Assembly (NCBI RefSeq): GCF_009371985.2
Contig: NZ_VIKU02000007.1
Location: 62,001 to 126,000 of the forward strand
Length of the DNA stretch: 64,000 nucleotides
Reading direction: 5' to 3'
From: Pelagihabitans pacificus
GTDB lineage: Bacteria; Bacteroidota; Bacteroidia; Flavobacteriales; Flavobacteriaceae
Shown here: positions 28,007 through 37,826 of the stretch, piece after piece
Layout of the letters: the number at the start of each line of letters is the position of its first letter
Numbering within the stretch: position 1 is the first letter of the stretch
The notes under the pieces: generated by a model
Told to the model about the DNA's origin: nothing
Databases searched by the model: none
Seen by the model: only the letters and a program-made list of their open reading frames with translations
Position numbers and translations under genes: made by a program

Positions 28007-29110
28007 ATGCCCAAAAGATTGATTATAGTAATACTGGTTCTTCTGCCTTTGCTCCAGATACAAGCACAAAAAGAACCCTTGCGATTGGGCGTGGTAGGTC
28101 TGACCCACGGTCATGTAGGATGGATCCTAAACAGGGAATCTTCAGATGACATCAATATGGTAGGTATCGTGGAGACCAATAACGAACTGGCCTTGCGATT
28201 GGCCAAGCAGCACGGTTTTTCGATGGAGATCGTCTATGGAACCCTAGAGGAGATGATCCGGGCCACCAAGCCCCATGCCGTTGCGGCTTTTGGCAATATC
28301 AAAGACCATTTGACCGTAGTGGAGACCTGCGCTCCAAAAGGAATTCATGTCATGGTAGAAAAACCTATGGCAGTCAATTGGGAACACGCCCAAAAGATGG
28401 GTAGGCTGGCCAATGAGTACGGTATCCATTTACTGACCAACTATGAAACCTCCTGGTATCCCACAAACGAAAAAGCATACCAACTGCTCAAGGAAGGAAA
28501 AGTAGGTGCATTGCGCAAGGTCATCGTTCGGGATGGTCATAAGGGACCAAAAAAAATCGGCGTTAGCCCAGAATTCTTGGAATGGTTGACCGACCCTGAA
28601 CTAAACGGCGGTGGAGCACTAATGGACTTCGGTTGTTACGGGGGCAATCTAATGACCTGGTTGCAGCAGGGCGAACGCCCCCTTTCGGTCACCGCCGTTA
28701 CCCAACAGTTGCAGCCCGAAAACAATCCCAAGGTCGATGACGATGCCACCATTATCCTTACCTACAAAAATGCCATGGCCATTCTAGAACCCTCATGGAA
28801 CTGGCCCATCGGTAGAAAGGATATGGAGGTCTATGGTGAAACGGGCGTTATTTATGCCGATAACCGAAATCGGTTACGGCTCCGCATTTCGGAAGGCTAT
28901 GATGGCTTTTCCGAAGAGGTTTTTAATTTGGAGGAACGTACCGCCCCCTATCACGATCCCTTCGCCCTATTTGCCGCGGTGATCCGAGGAGAAATCACCT
29001 TGGGTCCGTACGACCCCTATTCATTGGAAAATAACCTGATTACCATGGAAATTTTGGATGCCGCCCTTCGTAGTGCCGAAACAAATAGTACCATCATTTT
29101 AAGGGATTGA
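28007..29110 (+). CDS. Gfo/Idh/MocA-family oxidoreductase, secreted
   Basis: A 367-residue NAD(P)-dependent dehydrogenase of the glucose-fructose oxidoreductase family. The start chosen is ATG at 28007; an earlier in-frame ATG lies inside the aminotransferase gene. It has a signal peptide (ending IQAQ), a nucleotide-binding turn (GVVGLTHGHVGW) near the N-terminus and the family EKP motif (MVEKPMAVN), followed by the C-terminal alpha/beta domain. It is cotranscribed with the class V aminotransferase, 13 bases upstream. Both carry export signals, which suggests a shared periplasmic substrate, possibly an amino sugar or a modified amino acid. That link is inferred. Confidence 0.87.
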   Translation: MPKRLIIVILVLLPLLQIQAQKEPLRLGVVGLTHGHVGWILNRESSDDINMVGIVETNNELALRLAKQHGFSMEIVYGTLEEMIRATKPHAVAAFGNIKDHLTVVETCAPKGIHVMVEKPMAVNWEHAQKMGRLANEYGIHLLTNYETSWYPTNEKAYQLLKEGKVGALRKVIVRDGHKGPKKIGVSPEFLEWLTDPELNGGGALMDFGCYGGNLMTWLQQGERPLSVTAVTQQLQPENNPKVDDDATIILTYKNAMAILEPSWNWPIGRKDMEVYGETGVIYADNRNRLRLRISEGYDGFSEEVFNLEERTAPYHDPFALFAAVIRGEITLGPYDPYSLENNLITMEILDAALRSAETNSTIILRD

Positions 29111-29219
29111 TTTTTTTCCAACAACCTATGCACTATTTTTTATTGCAATTTTAAGGGGTCTATCGATTTGGCATCCAAAACGTAGAATTCCGTACCTTAC
29201 TCTTCTAATAGTTGATACA

Positions 29220-30773
29220 ATGATCCGATATTTTTTCACCACTCTTTTGCTTACCGCATTTTTGACCCAAGCCCAATATACCAACCAACAGATAGACTCC
29301 CTGGTGCTCGATGCCCTCGATAAGTTCGAGGTAGCGGGTACGGCCGTTGCCATCGTAAAAGACGGCAAAGTTGTTCATAGCAAAGGCTATGGTATCAAAT
29401 CGGTGGCGACGGGAGGGGAAGTAGATGAACACACCAATTTTGCCATCGCGTCCAACAGCAAGGCCTTCACAACCACTGCACTGGCCCTCTTGGTAGAAGA
29501 AGGAAAAATAGATTGGAAAGACAAGGTGGTCGACCATATTCCGGAATTCAAGATGTACAATTCGTATGTAACCGAAAATTTTAACATTCAGGATTTGTTG
29601 ACCCATCGAAGCGGATTAGGGTTGGGTATCGGGGATCTGATGATTTTTCCGGATGGATCGGATTTCACCATCGATGATATCCTTACCAGCTTTCAATATT
29701 TCAAACCCGTTTCGGCGCTTCGCACCCAATTCGATTATGACAATTTGCTGTATCTGGTGGCTGGGGAGCTCATTGCGCGTAAAAGTGGCATGAGTTGGGA
29801 GGCCTTTGTCCAAAAACGGATTTTCGAGCCCTTGGGGATGGACCGTTCCTATCCTTCCCTTAAACAAGCGACCGACAAAAGTTCATTGGCATCGCCCCAC
29901 ACGACCGCCTATGGAGAACTTCAAACCTTTTCCGACTATGAGGAAATGGTCAACGGGGCCGCCGGGGGTATCTACGCCAATGTCGACGACCTTACACAAT
30001 GGATGTTGGTACACCTAAATAAAGGCGCCTATGGTGGGCAGTTACAAGACACCCTTTTTACCGTGCGAAGTCAGCGCGAAATGTGGAAAATACATACTAC
30101 CTTAAATGCCAGTACCAACCCACGGTATCATAGTCATTTTAGCGGTTACGGATTAGGATGGTTTTTGAACGATGCCCTCGGGAATATGATCGTTTCCCAT
30201 ACAGGGGGGCTCCCCGGAATGTTGTCAAAAACCATTTTGGTTCCCGATTTAAAATTGGGCATCGTGGTACTGACCAATACGGAACCCGGGGGCGGGGCCT
30301 TTTTTAACTCGGTTTCCCAAACCATACTGGATAGCTATCTGGGACTGGACAATGGGGAATGGGTACAAAAGAACTACGACTATCTGCAGAAAAAAATGGC
30401 TTCGGGGGACGAAGTGACAAAAAATGTATGGAAAACCGTTGAAGCGGCCAAAAATACCGACATCGTCAAAGAGAACTTTATCGGAATCTACAAAGATCCC
30501 TGGTTCGGAAAGGTCGAAGTATTTGACAACAACGGACAATTATGGATGAAGTGTCACCGCTCTCCCAAACTGAACGGTCCCATGCGCCTTTACAAAGCGA
30601 ACACCTTCGCCGTTAAATGGGAGTACCAAGATATGAACGCTGATGCCTTCGCCATGTTTGGCTTGGATGAGGAAGGCAAGGCACAAAGTATCAAGATGAA
30701 AGGGATATCCCCGAACATTGATTTCAGTTTTGATTTTCAAGATTTGAACCTAACCAGAATCGTCGGGGAATAA
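29220..30773 (+). CDS. Serine hydrolase of beta-lactamase class C type with C-terminal DUF3471
   Basis: A 517-residue secreted enzyme with a signal peptide (first 18 residues, ending TQAQ). The catalytic serine-lysine pair is S78-N-S-K81, the tyrosine motif is Y173-D-N175, and the third motif is HTGG near residue 329. The C-terminal 100 residues resemble the DUF3471 beta domain found in these esterase/peptidase-like proteins. It probably acts as a D-amino-acid peptidase or esterase rather than a true beta-lactamase. A strong terminator follows, shared with the minus-strand gene. Confidence 0.88.
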   Translation: MIRYFFTTLLLTAFLTQAQYTNQQIDSLVLDALDKFEVAGTAVAIVKDGKVVHSKGYGIKSVATGGEVDEHTNFAIASNSKAFTTTALALLVEEGKIDWKDKVVDHIPEFKMYNSYVTENFNIQDLLTHRSGLGLGIGDLMIFPDGSDFTIDDILTSFQYFKPVSALRTQFDYDNLLYLVAGELIARKSGMSWEAFVQKRIFEPLGMDRSYPSLKQATDKSSLASPHTTAYGELQTFSDYEEMVNGAAGGIYANVDDLTQWMLVHLNKGAYGGQLQDTLFTVRSQREMWKIHTTLNASTNPRYHSHFSGYGLGWFLNDALGNMIVSHTGGLPGMLSKTILVPDLKLGIVVLTNTEPGGGAFFNSVSQTILDSYLGLDNGEWVQKNYDYLQKKMASGDEVTKNVWKTVEAAKNTDIVKENFIGIYKDPWFGKVEVFDNNGQLWMKCHRSPKLNGPMRLYKANTFAVKWEYQDMNADAFAMFGLDEEGKAQSIKMKGISPNIDFSFDFQDLNLTRIVGE

Positions 30774-30809
30774 CCATCCCCGCTTTCAAAAAATACCGGG
30801 AATTCATAA

Positions 30810-30838
30810 AAAACCACGGTTTGAGACCGTGGTTTTTT
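30810..30838. terminator. Bidirectional terminator between convergent genes
   Basis: An 11-bp perfect stem (AAAACCACGGT with ACCGTGGTTTT) around a 5-base loop, flanked by A and T runs. It lies between the serine hydrolase stop (30773) and the stop of the minus-strand gene (30863), so it can serve both. Confidence 0.85.
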
Positions 30839-30862
30839 ATATCCATATTCCTTACTACGGTC

Positions 30863-31948
30863 TTACCGAGTGTTACCACAAGAGATGACATCTCCAAGCT
30901 TTCGACTGGTACGTACCCTGACGGTGGAACTGGTGTTACCCTCTATGGTCTTTATCCTAGTATTATTGGTCAAATTATTCGGGTCGTCTACAAAGTCCAT
31001 GAAGATACCGCTATGTTGTCCGCCGCTGGCCCACTCAAATCGCAAATAGTCCCCGGGATTCAATACATAGGAACCGTTCATGATTTCACTGATCTGATGC
31101 GCCCGGCCGATTCCCGCAAAATAATTTTCCATCGACTGCGATCCAATGTTACCATCCGGGGTACCCCACATCGCTTTTTGAAGCGCCCAACTGGCGAACT
31201 CACTGCACCAAGCATTTTCGGTACCATACTTTGTAGGGTCGGTTTTTCCTATTTCCCTTGCGGCCCAGTGTATCTGTGCAATCCAACTATGGTCGATTTG
31301 GTCTAGCTTGGTCTGCAAAATCTGGGCAGTCAGTGAAATAAATCTACTGGCTTCCATTGTGGAATCGTCTAACCATAGGGTCTCATTCCAATCCAAGATG
31401 GTTTCACCGCTATGGACCACTTTGATGTGTTCAATCTTGATACCATCACCACTTTCGGTTTCCAACATTAACTCGTCCCATGCATCGGTATGAATATTTT
31501 CCATAAAGTCCTGAATACCATTAAAATCCCATTTAAGGGTATCCCCTCTCTGGAACTTGGTTGTGGGTCTGCCGTTCAGTCGCACGGTATGGCCATCCCC
31601 AAAATGCAATAGGATGTAATCGGCATTACTACCGTGGGTATCGTTGCCGTTACTGATGCTGATTTCAATATAGTTTTCCCGAATAAGGGGCGCACCATCT
31701 GTCTCGCTTCCCGCTAATCGCAATACCCTCTTTTTATCAAGGGGCTTTCTCTTAAATTGAACCCGGCGCACCGATTTGGCGATCTCCTCGTTGATCTTGA
31801 CGGGTTTCACCCTGTTTAAACTAGACAACGCCCAAGCATTGATTCCCGTTTGCTCGGCAATGTCTTTTGGAATGTAAAGGTCTAATGGCTTTGCTTGTAA
31901 ACCCAAGGGCCCCAAGCTCACTGTTTTAGTGACGTCTTTTGTTAACAT
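30863..31948 (-). CDS. CHAP/NlpC-like cysteine hydrolase without signal peptide
   Basis: A 361-residue protein. The C-terminal 130 residues have the papain-like layout of a peptidoglycan-cutting or amidase domain: C248 in AWCSEFASW, then GDYLRFEWASGGQ with H312 in QHSGIF, and N338 in TIEGNTS. Residues about 90-195 form a beta-rich domain that could be PLAT-like (EISISNGNDTHGSN, LRFEW-type strands, DWNETLWL). The first 80 residues are basic and unusual. There is no signal peptide, which is odd for an enzyme that should reach peptidoglycan, so it may be delivered by another route or act on a cytoplasmic substrate. No neighbour gives a clue. Confidence 0.65.
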   Translation of the reverse strand: MLTKDVTKTVSLGPLGLQAKPLDLYIPKDIAEQTGINAWALSSLNRVKPVKINEEIAKSVRRVQFKRKPLDKKRVLRLAGSETDGAPLIRENYIEISISNGNDTHGSNADYILLHFGDGHTVRLNGRPTTKFQRGDTLKWDFNGIQDFMENIHTDAWDELMLETESGDGIKIEHIKVVHSGETILDWNETLWLDDSTMEASRFISLTAQILQTKLDQIDHSWIAQIHWAAREIGKTDPTKYGTENAWCSEFASWALQKAMWGTPDGNIGSQSMENYFAGIGRAHQISEIMNGSYVLNPGDYLRFEWASGGQHSGIFMDFVDDPNNLTNNTRIKTIEGNTSSTVRVRTSRKLGDVISCGNTR

Positions 31949-32190
31949 ACTATGTGAATTTAGATTATTTCAAACGGTACTCGTAACGAGCGTACAGGGG
32001 AATGTCGAGGGAAGTACTGACAAACAGTGGTCGAAATTAAAAATATCCTTTTATTGGAAAGAATTGATTTGTATAAACGGTTGGAAACTCTGTATATACG
32101 GTTCCAAGCAATCGGTATTAGTGAACGTTTGAAGCCATGTAACCAATGACTTTTTTGGTATAAAGAACGTTGGATTAAAGTAGGCTTGGC

Positions 32191-32742
32191 CTAGCGAATT
32201 TCGACCAGGTTGATCTCCAGCCGAAACGTCTCCGCCTTTTTATTCCCGATGAGAAAGGCAATTTCTTCCATCGTCTCCCCTGGATAATTGGGCAGTTCGA
32301 GCGTTCTTCCCCGAAAAGCGGGATACATGGTATCAAATGGAATTTCGATAGACTCCCATTTCCCCGAAGTTTTCATCACGTGGATATACGAGTAGTAGTC
32401 CCCGGTACGGGTCTTCACCCTAAATTGGTACTTTTTACCATCGCCCTTCAACCGGATGACAAACTTATTGTAGGAACTTGCATCTTTGGATGCAAATCGA
32501 TGACGAACCGAGGAAAACCCACCATTATTTTCCAGGGAAACCGTGCCTTTAAAAACACCATGACCCTCGTCGCTCAACGCAATTTCACCCGCCGAACGAC
32601 CACCCATGACCCCGTCATCGACCACGTACCAGTTGGATATATCACTGGCCGTGTTAAAATCAAATAGGATAGCGGACTGCGTCATCAGGATAATTAGGAT
32701 TACGATAGCTGTGGGAGGCATCATCCAACGTTTTGGCAACAT
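32191..32742 (-). CDS. CIA30-family protein (NADH:ubiquinone oxidoreductase intermediate-associated 30 kDa)
   Basis: A 183-residue protein with the CIA30 carbohydrate-binding-like jelly roll (FDFNTASDISNWYVVDDGVMGGRS at residues 28-51, then GTVSLENNGGFSSVRHRF). The N-terminus is hydrophobic (about residues 9-26), suggesting export. In bacteria CIA30 proteins are not complex I factors but small beta-sandwich proteins of unknown role. It lies 27 bases from the penicillin acylase gene start and reads in the same direction, so it may be cotranscribed after it. Confidence 0.8.
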   Translation of the reverse strand: MLPKRWMMPPTAIVILIILMTQSAILFDFNTASDISNWYVVDDGVMGGRSAGEIALSDEGHGVFKGTVSLENNGGFSSVRHRFASKDASSYNKFVIRLKGDGKKYQFRVKTRTGDYYSYIHVMKTSGKWESIEIPFDTMYPAFRGRTLELPNYPGETMEEIAFLIGNKKAETFRLEINLVEIR

Positions 32743-32769
32743 CCCTCAAGATAGCAATAATCAACAACT

Positions 32770-35187
32770 TTATGGTTCTTTTGGTACGAGTATCTGGCGA
32801 TTTTGGGCAACGGAATCAATTTTTGATCTTGAAAAATAGATGGGAACGTATTCCTCTTCGGCCCAACCGTCATATAAATTTTTATAAAAGGGACTTTCCG
32901 GGTCTCCGGATTGTCCAGGAGGGTTGGTGCCGATGGTCCGGTCCCAGTCGTTTACATCCGCTATAATCTTAAAGGTAGCTCCGTACAACTGGCTGTCGGC
33001 ACTACCCGTAGACCCGGGAGTATGTTGATTGCCGCCCCTAGGCTTCAATTCGGTATTCAGTTTCGCCTGTAGCTCGGAATTGACCACCTCACCCAAGGGG
33101 TGTTTGATCTGTACATGCTTATAGGCGGCTTGACCATATTTCCAAGAAGCTATGTTTTCCCCGAGCCTTTGAGAAAGACCGAGAACGGCAGATTCAAACG
33201 TGCCTGCCAGATAGGCATCCCTTTTGGCGGCACTACCGAACTTTAAGTTAGGTTGAAGCAACCATTGCATCAGTCTGGCCATTTGAAGATTATCCAAAAG
33301 TTCTTCCGCCCCGGGGTCGGGCACATATTCCAAAAGTCTATTCACAAGTTCTTTTTCCCACGCGACATAAATCCCCGCGGCAACCGAATTTTTATGGAGT
33401 CTATGATCCCAGTCGACTAACTGATTCCTGGCATTGGCTACCGTTGCGTCCTCAAAGTCCAAAGACAGCAGTAGCGGCACCAAGGTACGCGCCGGAATGG
33501 AGTGGTAATCGGTCTGCAGTGCCTTCATGTCCTCAATGGAAAGTTTCTTATTGGAGCCCAAGACCTCATCGATTCGCATTCCACGATAGGGATCGGCCCA
33601 AGTGTAACCGATAGCGTCCCATTCGGTGTACTCGTCAGGCGTGACATTTTGATTGGCCGTGGCGATAAATCCCTCCGACGGATTAAAGGAGCTTGGCTTT
33701 TGGACAATCGGCAGGTATCCATCCCATTCATACCGCCCATCGCCCGGTACGGGAACCAACCCACTAAAATTGCGACGAATGGGGGCGATTCCCACCGCCT
33801 GCCAACCGATATTCCCCTCCGTATCGGCCCAAATCATGTTTTCTCCTGGAATGTGGCTGTAGTTGCAAGCTTCCCGGAACTCTTCCCAACTTTTCGCCTG
33901 GTCCATCCGAAGGGAGGCCAGATAGGGCGCACCACCAGGTTCCATCCAGGCGCAACGTACCGCATAGGCCTTATGGTTCACGGAATCTATATAGGTTACC
34001 GGGCCGTGTCGGGTATAGCGCAGCGTTACCGTTTCATCCCCTTGGTTTTTGACCTTGACAACCTCTTGGAGCGTTTTCATAGCCTCCCAGTCTCCTTGAT
34101 AGTTGTACTCTAGCAGATTATCGGGATTAAGGTCATACACATAGAGATCTTCCCCATCGGTTTCGAAAACAGTAAGACCCCAAGCCCCATACTCATTGTG
34201 ACCGATGGATACCCCGGGAATCTCGGGTTCCCCTCCACCGATGACATTCCATCCGGGTGCGGACAAGTGTACCCAGTAACGTAGGGAGGGTATCGCCAAA
34301 CGCCGATGGGGATCGTTCGCCATATAGGCGTGACCGTTTTCGGAACGTGAGGGGGCGGTAACCCAGTTATTGCTTCCTAAAAAGATCTGGTCTTTTTCCA
34401 TCTCCCGGGTTTCCCATGTAGTTCCGACCTCTTGTTGTTCATTGGAGGCCACCCGGTATTCCGGTACTATATCGGATGGTTCGAATGTAAGCGGTTTTCG
34501 ATAGGCATTATACAGCGCTAAAATAGGTGCTTGCAATAGCCGTCCGTCGATAGCGGTATCTAATTCCAATAGCGGCTCTTTTGGGTGAAACCAAGTGTAC
34601 TCCTTTACCTTATCGACCCCCAACTTGGCCACTGCCCTCCCGATGGCGAGCTCCTCGGTACTATTCCCTAGTAGTCCCTGATGTCGTGAGATGATTACTT
34701 CGGGGGTCCATTTTTGGGGCAGGATGTCCAAGGCTTTAAAGGGTATGGGAAGCGCTTCCGGATGCTGGAGTACTTCCTCGATGTATGCGTTCACGCCATC
34801 GGTATAGGCCGTAAGAATTTCGATGCCATCGGGATGGTAATATTGCATCTCGGCATTCATGTCTCCCCGAAATTTAAAAAGACGTGTACCGATATCGCGT
34901 TGTAGTTCCCGCTCCCCGAGAATTTCCGCTACCGTTCCCGTCGCCTGTCGTCGCCAGATTTCAAACTGGAACAAGCGGTCTTTGGCAGCGCAGTAGCCTT
35001 GGGCAAAAAAGAGATCGTGCTGGTTTTGGGCATAGATGTGATTGATGCCGGCCTCATCCCGAATGACCTCCACAGTTTGCTGCAACCCTTGTAGGTGGAT
35101 TTCGCGGGTACCATCACCCTCCTTTTTACAGTTCAGCAAAAGAAGTGCAACCATCAAAAGTAGGAGCGGACGTTTAAAATATTTCAT
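32770..35187 (-). CDS. Penicillin acylase family N-terminal nucleophile amidase lipoprotein
   Basis: An 805-residue enzyme made as a precursor and cut into two chains. The lipobox (LLNC, cysteine at residue 20) anchors it. The alpha chain ends before the processing site; the beta chain starts at S272 in GSNNWV, which is the catalytic N-terminal serine after self-cleavage. Typical beta-chain motifs follow (ANDPHR, GASIGHN-like VSIGHNEYGAWG, and HGPVTYID). Substrates range from penicillin G to acyl-homoserine lactones and aculeacin, and cannot be told here. The CIA30 gene follows after 27 bases. Confidence 0.9.
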   Translation of the reverse strand: MKYFKRPLLLLMVALLLLNCKKEGDGTREIHLQGLQQTVEVIRDEAGINHIYAQNQHDLFFAQGYCAAKDRLFQFEIWRRQATGTVAEILGERELQRDIGTRLFKFRGDMNAEMQYYHPDGIEILTAYTDGVNAYIEEVLQHPEALPIPFKALDILPQKWTPEVIISRHQGLLGNSTEELAIGRAVAKLGVDKVKEYTWFHPKEPLLELDTAIDGRLLQAPILALYNAYRKPLTFEPSDIVPEYRVASNEQQEVGTTWETREMEKDQIFLGSNNWVTAPSRSENGHAYMANDPHRRLAIPSLRYWVHLSAPGWNVIGGGEPEIPGVSIGHNEYGAWGLTVFETDGEDLYVYDLNPDNLLEYNYQGDWEAMKTLQEVVKVKNQGDETVTLRYTRHGPVTYIDSVNHKAYAVRCAWMEPGGAPYLASLRMDQAKSWEEFREACNYSHIPGENMIWADTEGNIGWQAVGIAPIRRNFSGLVPVPGDGRYEWDGYLPIVQKPSSFNPSEGFIATANQNVTPDEYTEWDAIGYTWADPYRGMRIDEVLGSNKKLSIEDMKALQTDYHSIPARTLVPLLLSLDFEDATVANARNQLVDWDHRLHKNSVAAGIYVAWEKELVNRLLEYVPDPGAEELLDNLQMARLMQWLLQPNLKFGSAAKRDAYLAGTFESAVLGLSQRLGENIASWKYGQAAYKHVQIKHPLGEVVNSELQAKLNTELKPRGGNQHTPGSTGSADSQLYGATFKIIADVNDWDRTIGTNPPGQSGDPESPFYKNLYDGWAEEEYVPIYFSRSKIDSVAQNRQILVPKEP

Positions 35188-35363
35188 AGCTGTTCTTGTG
35201 GATGAAGAAAATTACAAAATAAAGTGCTTGTTTGTCGAATACCCCTTACCGATGTCTGTTACTAAGGGATATTTTTGAATACCGACAGCTCCTTCATCCG
35301 CCTATACCCGGCCTTGTTGCAATGGGGAGGGGCAACAAAAACGCAATGCTATGGTAACCCGGC

Positions 35364-37826
35364 TCAATCGACCATAAAAAGGGCATTGGCAAAAAACAGC
35401 TTTCCGTTTTCCCAAAAACCTCTGAAAAGAGGGTTGTCGACCATATAAATGACCGAGCCCCTACCCCTATTTTCTACCCCGAATACTAGGGTGTTCCCGA
35501 TTTTGCCCTGGGCTTCACTTCCAGCAAAACCGGCAATCGGCTCCGTATACCCCTCTTCCAGGTATACCACGGTACCACTATCCATATATTGGTAGGCGTC
35601 TGCACCTAACTTAAGGCTAAAATAGGAATCCCCGTATCCGTACGCCAAGGGATGGGTAGTATCGACCTTGGTCTTGAAAATAGCTCCGGTGATAGCTCCC
35701 TTGATACGGTCCCTTTCCGATGCGTCGTAGGACTGTGGGTTCACCGCACTGTCTTTCTTACTTTCGGTCGGTTTAAGTCCGAATCCCCCTTCCCCGGTAA
35801 GGCCTTTTATCGCTCCTCCCATGGCAATCAGTTTACCGCCGTTACCCACCCATTCCTTTAATTCGGAGAGTTTGCTTTCATCGATGAAACCTTGATAGCC
35901 CCTGCCTCCCGGCAGTATCAATACGTCATACTCGGATAAATCGACACGACGCATGTACTCGCTATCAATGACCGCAACGGGATAGTGCAGTTGCTGCTCA
36001 AAAAAGTGCCAAATTTCCCCAAACCGCAAGGTCGAGGTCGGTTCTCCGGAAAGCACCGCCACCTTTATATCAGGTACCATTTGCACATAACCCGAGCCAA
36101 AATCCTTGCCCCCTTCGACAAAACCGGTGGAAGTAGCCGTGAGCAAAATAAGGTGCTCGTTCGCCACCGTGGACAGGGTGCCGAGAAAATCTGGATGATT
36201 CTTATTATCGGCCCTAGTGATGATCAAGGTACCACGGTCATAGTTTTTCCCATCCATTACGAAGGGTTTTTGAGCGTAGCGTACGCGTATTTTCTTCTGT
36301 AGGAGGGCCGCCAAAAAACGGGCATCCTTCATACTGCTCCAATCGGTTAAAAAGGCATAGGCCTGTGGGTCCAGTCCTGAATTGTTTACCGTCTTTTTTT
36401 CATAGGAACTTCCCTGGATCAAATTGGTAGTCGCCGTTGCATCCAATCCGTAGGCGAATGGAAGGGACCAAGCGGTAATGTCATAGGTGACCGAGTCGCT
36501 GAGCTTGGCATTGGGTTCAAAAAGCACCTTCACCAAAGTCCCCTTGGGTTGGTTTGTCGAAACGACCAAGGATGGGTCGGAAATCTTGATGCTTCCCATT
36601 TTTCCGTTGCCATATCGCAGGCCCTTTGCGGTGGCACCATCAGCAGTACCGTATTCAATTTGATGTTGATCGAGCAGAGCGGTCAGTGCATCGATTTTGT
36701 CGGCATCGCCTTGCAGCACATAACTCTTGTACTTAAAATTTTTATTTTGATAAAACTTCTTGAATTCATCGTTCAGTCTTTGGGCATTTTTGGAAGCGAC
36801 CTCTACGGTCGAGAGTCCCGTCGTCAGGTGATGGGCAATTCGGTCTTTTAGGGTCAAGGTGTCGCCTATACGGGTTACGATACCGAGACCGGCCCTTCCA
36901 CTACCGCCCTGTTCGTAGGTCATTCCAACTCCCCCATTGTAGGTAGGGTAGGTATCCCCATAACTGGGATACAAGAGATCGAACACCTCTTTGGTAAAGT
37001 AAAACCATCCGTTGGCGTCAAAATACTTCGCATGGTTTTTTCCAATGGTCACCTGAAAATCGCGTTGAAAATCGGTAATGACCTCATGAAAAGGCTCTGC
37101 CGCCGGAGCGAAGTAATAGGGATTGTTTACCCCCTGCTCGTGAAAATCAACGTGTACATGCGGCAACCACTTATTAAAGAACTTCAACCGCTGTTGACTT
37201 TCTACTTGGGTCAACCAGGCCCAATCCCGATTGAGGTCGAACATATAGTGGTTGGAACGTCCGGTCAACCATCCTTCGTGATGTTCCTTGCTATTCGGGT
37301 CTGCATTATTCGGGGTATTTTTATTCTGATTGTACCAATTTACATAACGGTCACGCCCATCGGGGTTGATACAGGGATCCATAATGACCACGGTATTCTC
37401 CAGGTAATCACTTTTATCGGTCAGGAGGTCGTATAAGGTTTGCATCGATGCCTCGGTACTCACACTTTCGTTCCCATGCACGTTGTAGCTCAACCATACA
37501 ATGGCCTTGGAAGGGGTACCACCCCCATTGGTATTTTTTAGATGTTCTTGGCGGATGTTCTCCAAGTCGGCCATATTGGCCGCCGAGGAAAGATATGCGA
37601 CTAGTAACGGCCTGCGCTCATTCGTTTTCCCATACTGGATCAGTTGCATGCGATTCGGCACCGTTTCCGCCACATATTGATAATAATCGACTACCTCATG
37701 ATGCCGCGTAAACTGGGTACCCAGTTCATAGCTCAAGAACTCGGAGGGGGATTTTAAATCCTGCGCGATTACCGAAAAGGAAAAGACAAAACAAAAGGAA
37801 TGTAAAAGTGTTCTCAAACGATGCAA
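35364..37826 (-). CDS. M14-family zinc carboxypeptidase with C-terminal amidotransferase-like domain
   Basis: An 820-residue secreted peptidase with a signal peptide (first 21 residues, ending VIAQ). The M14 zinc ligands H117 and E120 lie in NVHGNESVS, with the later HVHVDFHEQG giving the third histidine. Arginine- and asparagine-bearing segments (INPDGRDR, YMFDLNRDW) match substrate binding in this family. The C-terminal third has a class I glutamine-amidotransferase-like stretch (YDVLILPGGRGYQGF). It probably trims peptides outside the cell. Confidence 0.88.
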   Translation of the reverse strand: MHRLRTLLHSFCFVFSFSVIAQDLKSPSEFLSYELGTQFTRHHEVVDYYQYVAETVPNRMQLIQYGKTNERRPLLVAYLSSAANMADLENIRQEHLKNTNGGGTPSKAIVWLSYNVHGNESVSTEASMQTLYDLLTDKSDYLENTVVIMDPCINPDGRDRYVNWYNQNKNTPNNADPNSKEHHEGWLTGRSNHYMFDLNRDWAWLTQVESQQRLKFFNKWLPHVHVDFHEQGVNNPYYFAPAAEPFHEVITDFQRDFQVTIGKNHAKYFDANGWFYFTKEVFDLLYPSYGDTYPTYNGGVGMTYEQGGSGRAGLGIVTRIGDTLTLKDRIAHHLTTGLSTVEVASKNAQRLNDEFKKFYQNKNFKYKSYVLQGDADKIDALTALLDQHQIEYGTADGATAKGLRYGNGKMGSIKISDPSLVVSTNQPKGTLVKVLFEPNAKLSDSVTYDITAWSLPFAYGLDATATTNLIQGSSYEKKTVNNSGLDPQAYAFLTDWSSMKDARFLAALLQKKIRVRYAQKPFVMDGKNYDRGTLIITRADNKNHPDFLGTLSTVANEHLILLTATSTGFVEGGKDFGSGYVQMVPDIKVAVLSGEPTSTLRFGEIWHFFEQQLHYPVAVIDSEYMRRVDLSEYDVLILPGGRGYQGFIDESKLSELKEWVGNGGKLIAMGGAIKGLTGEGGFGLKPTESKKDSAVNPQSYDASERDRIKGAITGAIFKTKVDTTHPLAYGYGDSYFSLKLGADAYQYMDSGTVVYLEEGYTEPIAGFAGSEAQGKIGNTLVFGVENRGRGSVIYMVDNPLFRGFWENGKLFFANALFMVD

